NCBI GenBank assembly: GCA_004431415.1 | Contig: QPMI01000084.1 | Location: forward strand, 100,951-164,950 | Length of the DNA: 64,000 bases | Origin: Cyanophora paradoxa | Lineage: Eukaryota > Glaucocystophyceae > Cyanophorales > Cyanophoraceae | Direction: 5' to 3' | Part shown: piece after piece, positions 1 through 12,231 of the stretch | Numbering within the stretch: position 1 is the first letter of the stretch | How the letters are laid out: the number at the start of each line of letters is the position of its first letter | Made by a program: the position numbers and the translations under genes | Notes under the pieces: generated by a model | What the model was told of the DNA's origin: nothing | Seen by the model: the letters and a program-made list of their open reading frames with translations, nothing else | The model's database searches: none

Positions 1-3000
1 AGCAACCGTGGCATCGTACCTATACAATTGATATTAATTCTAATCACTCAGATGCGGGAAAGTTATCGTACAAAGAATAGCACACTTCGATTGCGTTGCA
101 TAATGAGATTCAAGACGGCCGGTCATTTGACGAACTGCAACCATAAGCTCACGTTGTCTGGGTTTCAGCTTATCCTCCATGTCGGGCAGGCTCATCAAAT
201 CGAGATCATGCAAGTCCACTCCGGTGCTCGATGCCGCAGGAGGCGAAATTGAACTAGGGTGGTCATGGTTGACTTCCCCTAGGCCTGAATCTGAGCTTGA
301 AGCAGGTGCAGTTGCAACACGCTCATTAGCCCCAATGTTGACTCGGGTAGTAGAGCTAGATGCAGCATCCGGTGTTTCCACTTCTGCATCAACACCTGCG
401 CATCCTTCCGGTGCACGAGGCCGCAGGTTGGATGTAGATGACGCCGTTCCAGTAGTTGAACGATTATCAGGGTGCAAATTCCTCCCAGCCGCCAACCGTG
501 CATCTATGTCGAATTTCAAAAGTGCTCGTTCGATTCGTGCTGCCATATGACAGTGCGTAAATTGAATGTTGTACTCAATAGTAGCACGGTGTCGGATTAC
601 GGCAGCAGAAATAACCTCCGGAGTAACATCATCCTCGGCCTCGACGCCGAGTAAGTCACGCAGCTCGTTTCGGAAGGGAACGTGCATAAACAGGAGACTG
701 TACAAGCTCTCCGGATCGCTGTCCTTTGGAACTCGGACTCTGATTGTTCGTGGTCGGCGCCGCTGCTGTAAAACGTGCCGTTGAAAGGGTTTACACAAAG
801 AAGTGCGTGGGCACACTCTGCGCAGGGAAGCATCGTTTACCGCAAAATGATGATTAGAATGATGGCAATATCATACCCAGAGCCCGCAGTTTTTGGCCGC
901 AGGGGCGCGGTCCCCTGTGGATGCTGTTTCCGGATCGCCTCATTTGACCAAGCAGGGTTGGGTTCCCAGTCATCCAACTCCGTTCCATCTTCGACACCCT
1001 CGCAATCCACACTCTCAGATGTGAGATCTGCATCGGGGCCGGCACCCTTGGGTGCATCCCCAAGGAAATGAAGGTTGAACCAGTTCATGTATTGCATGAA
1101 CGTTAATGATTCGAAGATGGTCGCCGCTCCTATGGGAATGATTAAGAAGAATGTATGCACATGCGTGGAATAAAATATAAATGCCGAACCGGCAGGGTCC
1201 TTGGTCCGGGCCATATAATAATCGACCTGGTCGTCAGCCCATGCATCTTGATCATTTGGATCTCGCTGCATGCGGAACTCAAGGTCACGTTTTTGACGAA
1301 GGCGTTTCATGCGTTTCGACGGAAGATATGCTCCCACGGAACAAGATGTCCGCGATGAATAAAATAACGGGAGACCTGCCCGAAAACGTAATCAGCAAAA
1401 AATGAATGCATGGATCAGCTGCATGCAGGAAAAAGAATACACACCAAGACAATATAATCCAGCTTCCTGTTTTGACATTGTGCGACACCCCAACATAGCA
1501 TTCCGCATCTGCGATGAATTGACACCGATCAACGTGAAGCATCAGACGTACTCAGATGGGAGAACGCACTTTGAGAAGAATTTGATTTGTTGATGCCTCC
1601 TCTGGCAAATCGTTCAGTACGTTCTCCACAGCCTTCATTTCCTCCGTCTCATCTTTTGTCATGTATCCAAGAATATACGCAGCTATCTTATACGGATTGG
1701 TCACCACTTGAATGTCCATATTAGCTTGCCAAAGTTGGATAATGATATCGTGAAAATTATTCGTGTACCGATCATCCTGAGTGCTGCGTCTGAAAATAAC
1801 CTCCTTGTCGCCGCGACACATGAAACGCTCTTCATGGGAGCTCCGAAGATGTGTTTTAGATGCAAAGACCTGTGGAAATCCGAATCGGCATTTACACCTC
1901 TCCTTGTACTCGGCCATGAATTTGGCGATCCGTGCTGAACGGGCAACGTGCTCTGCGGGAGCGGCTTTCTCCATAGCAGATAATTGGTCCTCCAGGACAG
2001 CGTTACGGGCTGACTCTGGTAGGGGGTCTTGAAGCTCAGCATTTTCATCCACCGTAGCAGATTTTCGATGACGCCGATATTTAAAGGAAGCGGATGGATC
2101 GATTCTACACGTGTGAGAGTGCTTGTGACGATTGAACCGTGCAACATAGTTCTGCAGGCGGGCAGTCGCCCACGGCTGAGCAAAAGGGCCTTCCGTCCGC
2201 GGTTGCTGTAAGGAAAATCAGGACAAAAGGTAGTCGATATACTGACGAAATTAGGGAAATTACTCACTTCCGTCTTCACGACTGTATCTAACCATGCACA
2301 TACTTGTTCGGCATTGAATGCAGGATCCGCGGGATCTAGGTTGGGCGGTGGGGTTGTAACTCCATCGCGTGTGCGTTCACCCAGCCAGATTACCAAATGC
2401 GCGTGAAGCGACCCACGACTCTGAACTTCATACCTTTAATTTATGCATGAATTAGCCGCCGAGCAGCAAGCAGTACTAGTAAAGAAAATACACGCTTACC
2501 GGACAAAGAAATCAACGACCGGCCAACCAAATAACACCTCCCCTGCATCTGATTGAAAGAGCTCAAGCATCGCTCGAACGCGTTCATCAAAATGCTCCGC
2601 CACAATTCCAGGGTTATCGTTCAGCAATTTCACCACATTGTCGCGATTCGCAGTAAATTCAGTGACGTCCGCACTTGACTGAAATTTAATTGGATCAATG
2701 GCTCGAAGTAGGTCGGGCCAATGCAGATCGTCACTTGAAAGCGTCATGTAGATGTGAGGAAATCCAATGGTTGTGAACATACTGTGCAATTTATTCCTCG
2801 CATTTGTCCAATACGCAGCTGTACCTCGCACCTAAACAAATGCAACTGAAGTCAGTTTTTCTACGTGAGCATGGATTTTATCGAATGCGCATGCGGATGC
2901 ACGTTACGTGTCATTGTGCGATAGCACCGTGTGCGAATTGTCAAAGCATCAAGCGAATGATCCTCGACAGTACTGTTGATTAAATTTAATGCATCGGCCA

Positions 3001-4969
3001 CCGTCAAATTGGCATTAATATTTGCGGCAACATCATGGGTTTCCCGATTTTCACTCGAAGTAGCATTGATAATGTGATCCCTTACGAAGTTAAAACCACG
3101 CCATGCATCATCATCCAATATAATAGAAATCGAATTAAGAAGAGCAGCTGGGTCACGCTGGAAGGGCGCTGATGAAGCGGCGAGGCATCTGTGCGAAAAG
3201 AATTCACGAGCAGATAACTGGATCGGCCTCGCCGGATCATGTAAACCATGAGTGCCTGCTCCAGACCAATCACCCCCAAACATATACATGAATGTGTGCA
3301 CGTCGCACCAGTAGGATAAACAGACAGGAAGGAGCACACATCGGTTTCGGGTGAATGTGCCCGCAGTATGCGGCCATTGTTGACAGGCAAAGTACTGAGC
3401 GAAGTTCCTTTCAAATTGATTGCGACAGAAGGGCAGATGGGCCGGTTTATGGGAGCCGAAGATGACCCATCGGACTCTGATTCATCACTCTCGGAGTCAT
3501 CCACGTCACGTGGGTTGATGACATTGTCGGTAGTTCCAGCATTCCATTTATCGATTTCTGCCAGCAGTTCAGGGTCGTTGGGATCCCGCAGTTGTATGTT
3601 CTGATAATATAGGTGCTTTGTTGTATTACGGAGACACTCGAGCACGTCGAAGCACCTATCCAGTCTGACCCGATTGTACCAAGTTTCGCCGCCTTTCGGC
3701 TTCCGTTGATTGACCAGACAGACTTTCCCCCTTGGCGGGAGTGGAAAAATGGATTTAATGTTGTTGATTGGGTCGCACGGTACAAAAATAACACGGCCCT
3801 GAGAACCGAGTTGCCCTCCACCAATCCTCCTACCATTTTGCCCTTTAGGTCCACGTACATGAATCAACTGGGATCACCCAAGTATATAAGTTGCAGCAAG
3901 TAAGTCTAATTAAGGTCTTGCGAAAGGACGCCACCTGATAGTTGTTTACACGTTGACACATTAACATCTCCGGGTATGTTAAATCAGATAAGAGATTCCG
4001 CGTATGCTCATCAACTTCCACGCAGTGTAGTCGGTTCTAATGAAAATGCATGATCAACTGGAATTATATTAAACATGTTCTGTGCATATGGATACGCACC
4101 AGACGCGAGAAAGGGCAGAAAGGTCGATCTTGCGTACATTTGAAAGAGTTGCATCGGGTGCAAAATTCGACGCTTGCTTGCTCGTTGGGTATGCCGTGAA
4201 TACGCATGACTGAACATGAATGGCAGCACACGTCTGTGTTGACACAGGAACAGTCTGATTGATGTTTATTGGATGGTGCGCCTGCGGCAGCCGAAATACA
4301 CTTGCACTGCAAAGTATGCAGTTTATCTGCCCGCCTTGATTCCGTGCAACAAGAGCACAGAAGACGAATGCAGTACAGCTTGAGGAAGTACACCTTGGCG
4401 GCATCCTTTAGCAGCTGATTCGAAATCTCATTCCAAAATTGAACTGGCTCGTAACTGAAATGAAAGTAAGCATGCAATGGGTCGCAAGCCTAGGGGGCAA
4501 GAGAGAAACACTTTGCTAAGATGGTTGCGAAATTCGTGTGACGTTCCAGTAAACGCGTACGTTGGGTTTGATAGCTACGCCTCTTACACTTGGCATGCTC
4601 CGCATTCCAGGTGGGATCAGCGGCATGGCGAGCTGTAGAAGCATTAAGCTACAGCACAGCTCATTAAGCTAGATTAATATGCAAGACATACCCACATCGT
4701 AGTCCCGCACTGTCTGCCTTTCAGGTTCTGATAATCTGCTCCGACGAAGTGCAAAATAATTCCGCCCTACTTTTCACACAATATTAATAAACCTTTAAGA
4801 CTAGAATGAAAATGCAGCAAATCATACAATTACCTGTCGCTCGACGTGCAGTTCCAGTGCGGTGTACTGATCTACGATGTTCCTCCCAGCTGTGTCTGTC
4901 GAGAAGCACAGCTCCGCAATACCCACACGGGAAAATGTTGTCAGGCGTAGTATCGTGGGCACCAGCCAT
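1..4969 (-). mobile_element. Helitron (rolling-circle transposon), truncated by window edge
   Basis: The whole minus strand from about 4.97 kb to the left edge encodes Helitron replicase segments in the expected order: zinc-finger-like start, DUF6570-like region, Helitron_like_N domain, HUH motif and paired-tyrosine motif. The PIF1-type helicase half would lie beyond base 1. I could not find the transposon termini (TC at one end, hairpin plus CTRR at the other). Confidence 0.8.
1..4969 (-). CDS. Helitron Rep/helicase protein, multi-exon, 3' part outside window
   Basis: Rolling-circle replicase. In gene order: a C2H2-like finger (CGYC then HRRSVH) at about 4930-4850; a DUF6570-like segment at 3867-3082; the Helitron_like_N block containing YWTNARNKL and MTLSSDDLHWPDLLRAI at 2831-2496; the Rep metal-binding motif RGSLHAHLVIWL (HxH) at about 2420-2380; a Cys/His stretch ending CKCRFGFPQ near 1880; and the paired-tyrosine motif AAYILGYMTK near 1685. 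The segment at 816-600 (VPFRNELRDLL) matches the linker before the PIF1 helicase. Frames change at introns: for example the exon ending FFVR is followed by gtaagcg and the next exon starts after ttaaag, at about 2503-2437. The reading is therefore spliced rather than simply decayed. Both catalytic motifs survive. Exact exon limits and the true start are uncertain. Confidence 0.75.
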
Positions 4970-5509
4970 ATGATATCGCCAGTCATGCTCAGTTCGGAAA
5001 GCAGCGGGGCAAGAAGGAGCTGCAGTACACCGGAAAGTGCACTGCGCCTAAATCGCGATCGGATCCGGAACGCATAAGAGTACGAAAAGTGACCACGGAA
5101 ATACTGGTAATACTATGATATTTAATTTACCTCTGCGGTCGCTGCGGTCGCAGTGAAACCACCACCAAGTAGATGATGCGATGGGGTCAAATTGGGCGGC
5201 TGCTGCATATTGAATGGGACGGGGGCATTCCAAGTATAAGGTGGCAACTACTCGCGATCGCACGTAAGTCTTGCAGTTGACTGATTCTGTTATCACAAAT
5301 TAAACTAAACGAATACGTACAACTTGGGGCGAACTTGAAGCCGCAAATCGAGCTTGAAGCGCCGGCTGACATGTTTGCGGGCTATAAAAAAAACGTAGAA
5401 TCGGTGAAGGAGTAGCAGCCATTTGTTTGAGAATATGCTGGTACGGACAAGTTATACGTTGCCTCAGTATAAAGCAACTTGACAACCAACATCGCATATG
5501 AATTCGAAG
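4970..5509. other. Intergenic, no gene recognised
   Basis: Moderate-GC sequence between the Helitron gene start and the first tandem array. Only short overlapping ORFs without recognisable domains are present. It may include the 5' terminus of the Helitron, but no diagnostic end was identified. Confidence 0.5.
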
Positions 5510-7411
5510 ACATACCTCTTTCAATACAAACGGCAGGCGGCGTCAGCACGCGAATCAATTCGCAGCAATCGCGATCAACCTGTAAATGTGACAGGATACG
5601 ATGAGAACTGAGCCGAACCACGAGCAGCATGCGCAGGCGCAGACCTTTCAAACCGCGGGCACTGTGGCAGAGTGCAGCGGCGAGACGGGGCGTTGACGGC
5701 GGCGTCGGCAGGAAAGGGGGTCGAGTTCGGGCTGCAAGAGTCTTAGCTTACAGATGAGAGAGCTCGTAGCCACATACCTCTTCCAGTACAAACGGCAGGC
5801 GGCGTCAGCACTGCGCGGCACGCGAATCAATTCGCAGCAATCGCGATCAACCTGTAAATGTGACAGGATATGATGAGAACTGAGCCGAACCACGAGCAGC
5901 ATGCGCAGGCGCAGACCCTTCAAACCGCGGGCACTGTGGCAGTGTGCAGCGGCGAGACGGGGCGTTGGCGGCGGCGTCGGCAGGAAAGGGGCCGGGGTCG
6001 AGCTCGGGCTGCAAGAGTCTTAGCTTACAGATGAGAGAGCTCGTAGCCACATACCTCTTCCAGTACAAACGGCAGGCGGCGTCAGCACGCGAATCAATTC
6101 GCAGCAATCGCGATCAACCTGTAAATGTGACAGGATACGATGAGAACTGAGCCGAACCACGAGCAGCATGCGCAGGCGCATGCGCAGACCTTTCAAACCG
6201 CGGGCACTGTACATGTGGCAGAGTGCAGCAGCGAGACGGGGCGTTGGCGGCGGCGTCGGCAGGAAAGGGGGTCGAGCTCGGGCTGCAAGAGTCTTAGCTT
6301 ACAGATGAGAGAGCTCGTAGCCACATACCTCTTCCAGTACAAACGGCAGGCGGCGTCAGCACGCGAATCAATTCGCAGCAATCGCGATCGATATCAACCT
6401 GTAAATGTGACAGTATACGATGAGAACTGAGCCGAACCACGAGCAGCATGCGGATGCGCAGACCCTTCAAACCGCGGGCACTGTGGCAGAGTGCAGCTGC
6501 TGAGCGGCGAGACGGGGCGTTGGCGGCGGCGTCGGCAGGAAAGGGGGTCGAGCTCGGGCTGCAAGAGTCTTAGCTCACTGAGTCACAGATGAGAGAGCTC
6601 GTAGCCACATACCTCTTCCAGTACAAACGGCAGGTGGCGTCAGCACGCGAATCAATTCGCAGCAATCGCGATCAACCTGTAAATGTGACAGGATACGATG
6701 AGAACTGAGCCGAACCACGAGCAGCATGCGCAAGCGCAGACCCTTCAAACCGCGGGCACTGTGGCAGAGTGCAGCAGCGAGACGGGGCGTTGGCGGCGGC
6801 GTCGGCAGGAAAGGGGGTCGAGCTCGGGCTGCAAGAGTCTTAGCTCACTGAGTCACAGATGAGAGAGCTCGTAGCCACATACCTCTTCCAGTACAAACGG
6901 CAGGCGGCGTCAGCACGCGAATCAATTCGCAGCAATCGCGATCAACCTGTAAATGTGACAGGATACGATGAGAACTGAGCCGAACCACGAGCGGCATGCG
7001 CAGGCGCAGACCTTTCAAACCGCGGGCACTGTGGCAGAGTGCAGCGGCGAGACGGGGCGTTGGCGGCGGCGTCGGCAGGAAAGGGGCCGGGGTCGAGCTC
7101 GGGCTGCAAGAGTCTTAGCTTACAGATGAGAGAGCTCGTAGCCACATACCTCTTCCAGTACTAGTACAAACGGCAGGCGGCGTCAGCACGCGAATCAATT
7201 CGCAGCAATCGCGATCGATATCAACCTGTAAATGTGACAGGATACGATGAGAACTGAGCCGAACCACGAGCAGCATGCGCAGGCGCAGACCCTTCAAACC
7301 GCGGGCACTGTGGCAGAGTGCAGCGGCGAGACGGGGCGTTGGCGGCGGCGTCGGCAGGAAAGGGGGTCGAGCTCGGGCTGCAAGAGTCTTAGCTCATGAT
7401 CACAGATGAGA
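5510..7411. repeat. Tandem array, seven copies of a 262-286 bp unit
   Basis: The landmark acatacctcttccagtacaa (first copy slightly diverged) recurs at 5510, 5772, 6049, 6322, 6608, 6877 and 7144, giving spacings of 262, 277, 273, 286, 269 and 267 bp. Each unit holds runs such as gcgtcggcaggaaaggggg and the palindrome-rich cagcatgcgcaggcgc. Length differences come from small insertions, several of which duplicate 4-12 bp locally (atcgat, actagt, gcatgcgc). Short ORFs inside the units are by-products of the repeat. Confidence 0.95.
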
Positions 7412-8600
7412 GAGCTCTCGGGCGGTCGGGCCGACCTCACAGGTGGACACGTTGGAGACGAAGTGCAGGGGCACACGCTGTGATCATCACACGATCATTT
7501 GAAGGCAGATATGACACGAGGAACGCCAGTGGTGCGTTCTGGCGAGCCCTATTCGCCAAGCTCTCAAGTCGTCTGGCAGCTTCGAATTCTAGGTCCATTC
7601 GACATCGCGATCTAAGATCGATGCGCCACTCAGCGACTGGCTACAGCTGAGCTTACGGATGTCGAGCAGCGTAGGGGGCAGTACTAGTGTTTGCACTGCA
7701 ACGTACCTGCAAGGGGGTACAGCGCGACAAGCGCATATAGAATTAAGGCTGGGTGCAACGGTCCCAAATCGCAGCGTTTTCATGGCCCCGGGCGACAGTA
7801 AGATTAAGGCTGCATGCGGACGCGGCCCCGCGAGCGCAACGTCCAGGATCCGCGCCCCCGCGGTCGCGCGCGCCGCCGGTGGCCCGCCCGGGCCGGCCCG
7901 CTAGCTAACGGTCACAGAAAGCTGACAGAAAGCTATATAGGCGATCACATGTACATGATGCAGGGATGGGCAGCTGCAGGCCGGAACGACCTATCCCTGA
8001 GATGGATGGGGTGTCGACATCGATATCGGGATGACATTGGGATGAGCTCGATCGACATCGGGATGAGCTCGATCCTCGATCGCGAGCTCGGAGATCTATA
8101 GATACCGGTAGCTATAGAAGGGATTCCGGATATCGATGAGGCGGGGCGGGATAATGAGGCCTATCTATATATAGGGATCCTAGAATTGTGTGTTTATGAA
8201 AATCGTATGTACCTATAGGGCCGCCGCTGCATTATATATACGTATACGTATAAAGCGGATCCCGGAGGGCGGGCTGCCGGCCTTATATAATTACATCGAT
8301 CCTAGCTATAGTGCTTGTTGTTGTGTGCTAATGAAAATTGTATGTACTTATATATATAGGGCCGCCGCTGCATTATACGTAAATTAAAGCGAAGGGCGGG
8401 CTGCCGGCCTTACATGTACGTATATACATAGCTATTGCATATGGCACCATGCATATATATGCACTTGCAGCTGCAGGTATAAATGCATATATACATATAT
8501 ATTCCTACCGCTATATAGCTATCTATACATTTAGCTAGATCTATCTATAGCAACTATATATATTTTATATACAGGGCGCTATAGCTAGCTAACACTATCA
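7412..8600. other. Gene-free, palindrome-rich spacer with an internal duplication
   Basis: No gene recognised. Six-base palindromes are unusually dense, for example GTCGAC, ATCGAT, GATATC, GAGCTC, TCGCGA, AGATCT and ACCGGT within 8010-8110. Two diverged copies of a segment of about 100 bp lie at 8188-8300 and 8318-8420; both contain gggccgccgctgcattata and gggcgggctgccggcctta. Confidence 0.6.
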
Positions 8601-8618
8601 GGGGGGGGGGGGGGGGGG
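8601..8618. repeat. 18-base G homopolymer
   Basis: An uninterrupted run of 18 G just before the 492-498 bp array. Runs like this are prone to length error in assembly and could also be part of a G-quadruplex-forming tract. Confidence 0.95.
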
Positions 8619-8706
8619 ACGGACCAGGCGCGGGGCGGAACGGATCCGGAGGCCGCCGCGCGCTGCTTCCAATCCGCATCCACCACGAAAGCGCCGCGAT
8701 TCGAAC

Positions 8707-11183
8707 CGCATGCGCTCGCCGCTCAGCGGAGGACGGGGAGGCGCCCACCAAGCGCGAGGGACGGTCGCCACTGCTTCCCGGCTGCCTCCACCGCGAAGCC
8801 GCAAGGGGGGGGGGAGAAGAGGGGGGGGGAGGGGAGGGAGAGGGGGCGGGGCGCACGGGCTGGAGAGGCGGAGGGCACGAAGGGACGAGGTCGCGGGCCT
8901 GGGCCTGGAGGCGGGGGCGTCAGGGCGGGCCCAGCGTCGTCCCCCAGGGAGGAATCAAGCTGCGGCGAGAGCGTCGGCGAGTACCCCCGCGGCGCTCCCC
9001 CCCCCTCGGCCCGCACCTCCTCGAGGCCCGAGAGACGTCCGGCCCGAGAGGCCCGCGGCGGCCGCTTTCATGAAACCAAGCAACGCGCGTCGCAGCCTGC
9101 GCAGGGCGTCAGCGGGCTGCGGGCAGCGGGGGTACAGGCGCACGGACCAGAGGCCGGAAAACTCGAGAATCTCAAAGGCCGAGAGGTGCTCGATTGCCTA
9201 CGCCTGCAGGCCTCTCCCGTCCAGGGCCTGCAGCCCCTCCGGCCTGCCACGCGTACGGGAACCCGGGTGCCCAGCGTCGGTCCAGGGGCACAGGGGTACG
9301 AAGTTGTAAAAGGTGGGAAGGGGGGGGAGAGGGGGGGCGGGGCGCACGGGCTGGAGAGGCGGAGGGCACGAAGGGGCGAGGTCGCGGGCCTGGGCCTGGA
9401 GGCGGGGGCGTCAGGGCGGGCCCAGCGTCGTCCCCCAGGGAGGAATCAAGCTGCGGCGAGAGCGTCGGCGAGTACCCCCGCGGCGCTCCCCCCCCCCCTC
9501 GGCCCGCACCTCCTCGAGGCCCGAGAGACGTCCGGCCCGAGAGGCCCGCGGCGGCCGCTTTCATGAAACCAAGCAACGCGCGTCGCAGCCTGCGCAGGGC
9601 GTCAGCGGGCTGCGGGCAGCGGGGGGTACAGGCGCACGGACCAGAGGCCGGAAAACTCGAGAATCTCAAAGGCCGAGAGGTGCTCGATTGCCTACGCCTG
9701 CAGGCCTCTCCCGTCCAGGGCCTGCAGCCCCTCCGGCCTGCCACGCGTACGGGAACCCGGGTGCCCAGCGTCGGTCCAGGGGCACAGGGGTACGAAGTTG
9801 TAAAAGGTGGGAAGGGGGGGGAGAGGGGGGCGGGGCGCACGGCTGGAGAGGCGGAGGGCACGAAGGGGCGAGGTCGCGGGCCTGGGCCTGGAGGCGGGGC
9901 GTCAGGGCGGGCCCAGCGTCGTCCCCAGGGAGGAATCAAGCTGCGGCGAGAGCGTCGGCGAGTACCCCGCGGCGCCCCCCCCCCCCCCCTCGGCTCGCAC
10001 CTCCTCGAGGCCCGAGAGACGTCCGGCCCGAGAGGCCCGCGGCGGCCGCTTTCATGAAACCAAGCAACGCGCGTCGCAGCCTGCGCAGGGCGTCAGCGGG
10101 CTGCGGGCAGCGGGGGGTACAGGCGCACGGACCAGAGGCCGGAAAACTCGAGAATCTCAAAGGCCGAGAGGTGCTCGATTGCCTACGCCTGCAGGCCTCT
10201 CCCGTCCAGGGCCTGCAGCCCCTCCGGCCTGCCACGCGTACGGGAACCCGGGTGCCCAGCGTCGGTCCAGGGGCACAGGGGTACGAAGTTGTAAAAGGTG
10301 GGAAGGGGGGGGAGAGGGGGGGCGGGGCGCACGGGCTGGAGAGGCGGAGGGCACGAAGGGGCGAGGTCGCGGGCCTGGGCCTGGAGGCGGGGGCGTCAGG
10401 GCGGGCCCAGCGTCGTCCCCCAGGGAGGAATCAAGCTGCGGCGAGAGCGTCGGCGAGTACCCCCGCGGCGCTCCCCCCGCCCCCCCCTCGGCCCGCACCT
10501 CCTCGAGGCCCGAGAGACGTCCGGCCCGAGAGGCCCGCGGCGGCCGCTTTCATGAAACCAAGCAACGCGCGTCGCAGCCTGCGCAGGGCGTCAGCGGGCT
10601 GCGGGCAGCGGGGGGTACAGGCGCACGGACCAGAGGCCGGAAAACTCGAGAATCTCAAAGGCCGAGAGGTGCTCGATTGCCTACGCCTGCAGGCCTCTCC
10701 CGTCCAGGGCCTGCAGCCCCTCCGGCCTGCCACGCGTACGGGAACCCGGGTGCCCAGCGTCGGTCCAGGGGCACAGGGGTACGAAGTTGTAAAAGGTGGG
10801 AAGGGGGGGGAGAGGGGGGGCGGGGCGCACGGGCTGGAGAGGCGGAGGGCACGAAGGGGCGAGGTCGCGGGCCTGGGCCTGGAGGCGGGGGCGTCAGGGC
10901 GGGCCCAGCGTCGTCCCCCAGGGAGGAATCAAGCTGCGGCGAGAGCGTCGGCGAGTACCCCCGCGGCGCTCCCCCCCCCCCCTCGGCTCGCACCCCCTCG
11001 AGGCCCGAGAGACGTCCGGCCCGAGAGGCCCGCGGCGGCCGCTTTCATGAAACCAAGCAACGCGCGTCGCAGCCTGCGCAGGGCGTCAGCGGGCTGCGGG
11101 CAGCGGGGGGTAAAGGCGCACGGACCAGAGGCCGGAAAGCTCGAGAATCTCGAAGGCCGCGGCGGCCGCTTTCACGAAAGTGA
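8707..11183. repeat. Tandem array, five copies of a 492-498 bp GC-rich unit
   Basis: The landmark ggcggggcgcac recurs near 8845, 9337, 9829, 10321 and 10819 (spacings 492, 492, 492, 498). Each unit carries poly-G and poly-C tracts of variable length and the conserved block ttcatgaaaccaagcaacgc. The unit length is close to a multiple of three, so long artificial ORFs run across it in several frames, including a 642-codon one. A partial unit continues past 11041 and merges into the next array. Confidence 0.95.
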
Positions 11184-11264
11184 GCGACCCAACGGGTCTG
11201 GAGAGGGAGCGCCGCAGGGGGGGAAGGGCGGGCAGGCCTAGGCGGGCCTCACACAAGCTGACCC

Positions 11265-12090
11265 GATGCGAGGAACGAGCGCGCGCACACCGCTGCGCAG
11301 GGCGGTCAGCGGGGCGTCGCTTAGAGCGGGAAGGGCGGGAAGGCGGGCATCACACGAGCTGAGCTGATGCGACGAACGAGCACGCGCACACGGCTGCGCA
11401 GGGCGGTCAGCTCGGCGCCGCTTATAGCGGGAAGGGCGGGAAGGCGGTCCTCACAGGAGCTGAGCCGATGCGAGGAACGAGTGCGCGCACACTGCTGCGC
11501 AGGGCGGTCAGCGGGGCGTCGCTTAGAGCGGGAAGGGCGGGAAGGCGGTCCTCACACCAGCTGAGCCGATGCGAGGAACGAGTGCGCGCACACCGCTGCG
11601 CAGGGCGGTCAGCGGGGCGCCGCTTAGATCATATAGAGCGGGAAGGGCGGGAAGGCGGTCCTCACACCAGCTGACCCGATGCGAGGAACGAGCGCGCGCA
11701 CACCGCTGCGCAGGGCGGTCAGCGGGGCGCCGCTTAGATCATATAGAGCGGGAAGGGCGGGAAGGCGGTCCTCACACCAGCTGAGCTGATGCGAGGAACG
11801 AGCACGCGCACACCGCTGCGCAGGGCGGTCAGCGGGGCGCCGCTTAGATCATATAGAGCGGGAAGGGCGGGAAGGCGGTCCTCACACCAGCTGAGCCGAT
11901 GCGAGGAACGAGCGCGCGCACACCGCTGCGCAGGGCGGTCAGCGGGGCGCAGCTTAGATCATATAGAGCGGGAAGGGCGGGAAGGCGGTCCTCACACCAG
12001 CTGAGCCGATGCGAGGAACGAGCGCGCGCACACCGCTGCGCAGGGCGGTCAGCGGGGCGCCGCTTAGAGGGGGAAGGGCGGGAAGACATG
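11265..12090. repeat. Tandem array, eight copies switching from 101 to 110 bp
   Basis: The landmark gatgcgaggaacgag starts at 11265, 11366, 11467, 11568, 11678, 11788, 11898 and 12008. The first units are 101 bp. From the fourth on they are 110 bp because a 9-bp insertion (atcatatag) appears before the gcgggaagggcggg block; the last unit lacks it again. Confidence 0.95.
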
Positions 12091-12231
12091 AAGCTCACCG
12101 TGCCACAATATTAATACAGCCGCATAAACGCGACTCTCTCCACGGCGACAATGCGCAGCACTTCCTTCGATCGATCTGCGCCGTTCCGAATGATTCTACG
12201 AACAACAGTCCAAACCCACACTTGAGGCCGG

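Noticed and set aside
9313-11241. 642-codon open frame on the plus strand
   Set aside because: It runs through the 492-bp tandem repeat, is open in several frames at once because of GC content and a unit length near a multiple of three, and has no domain.
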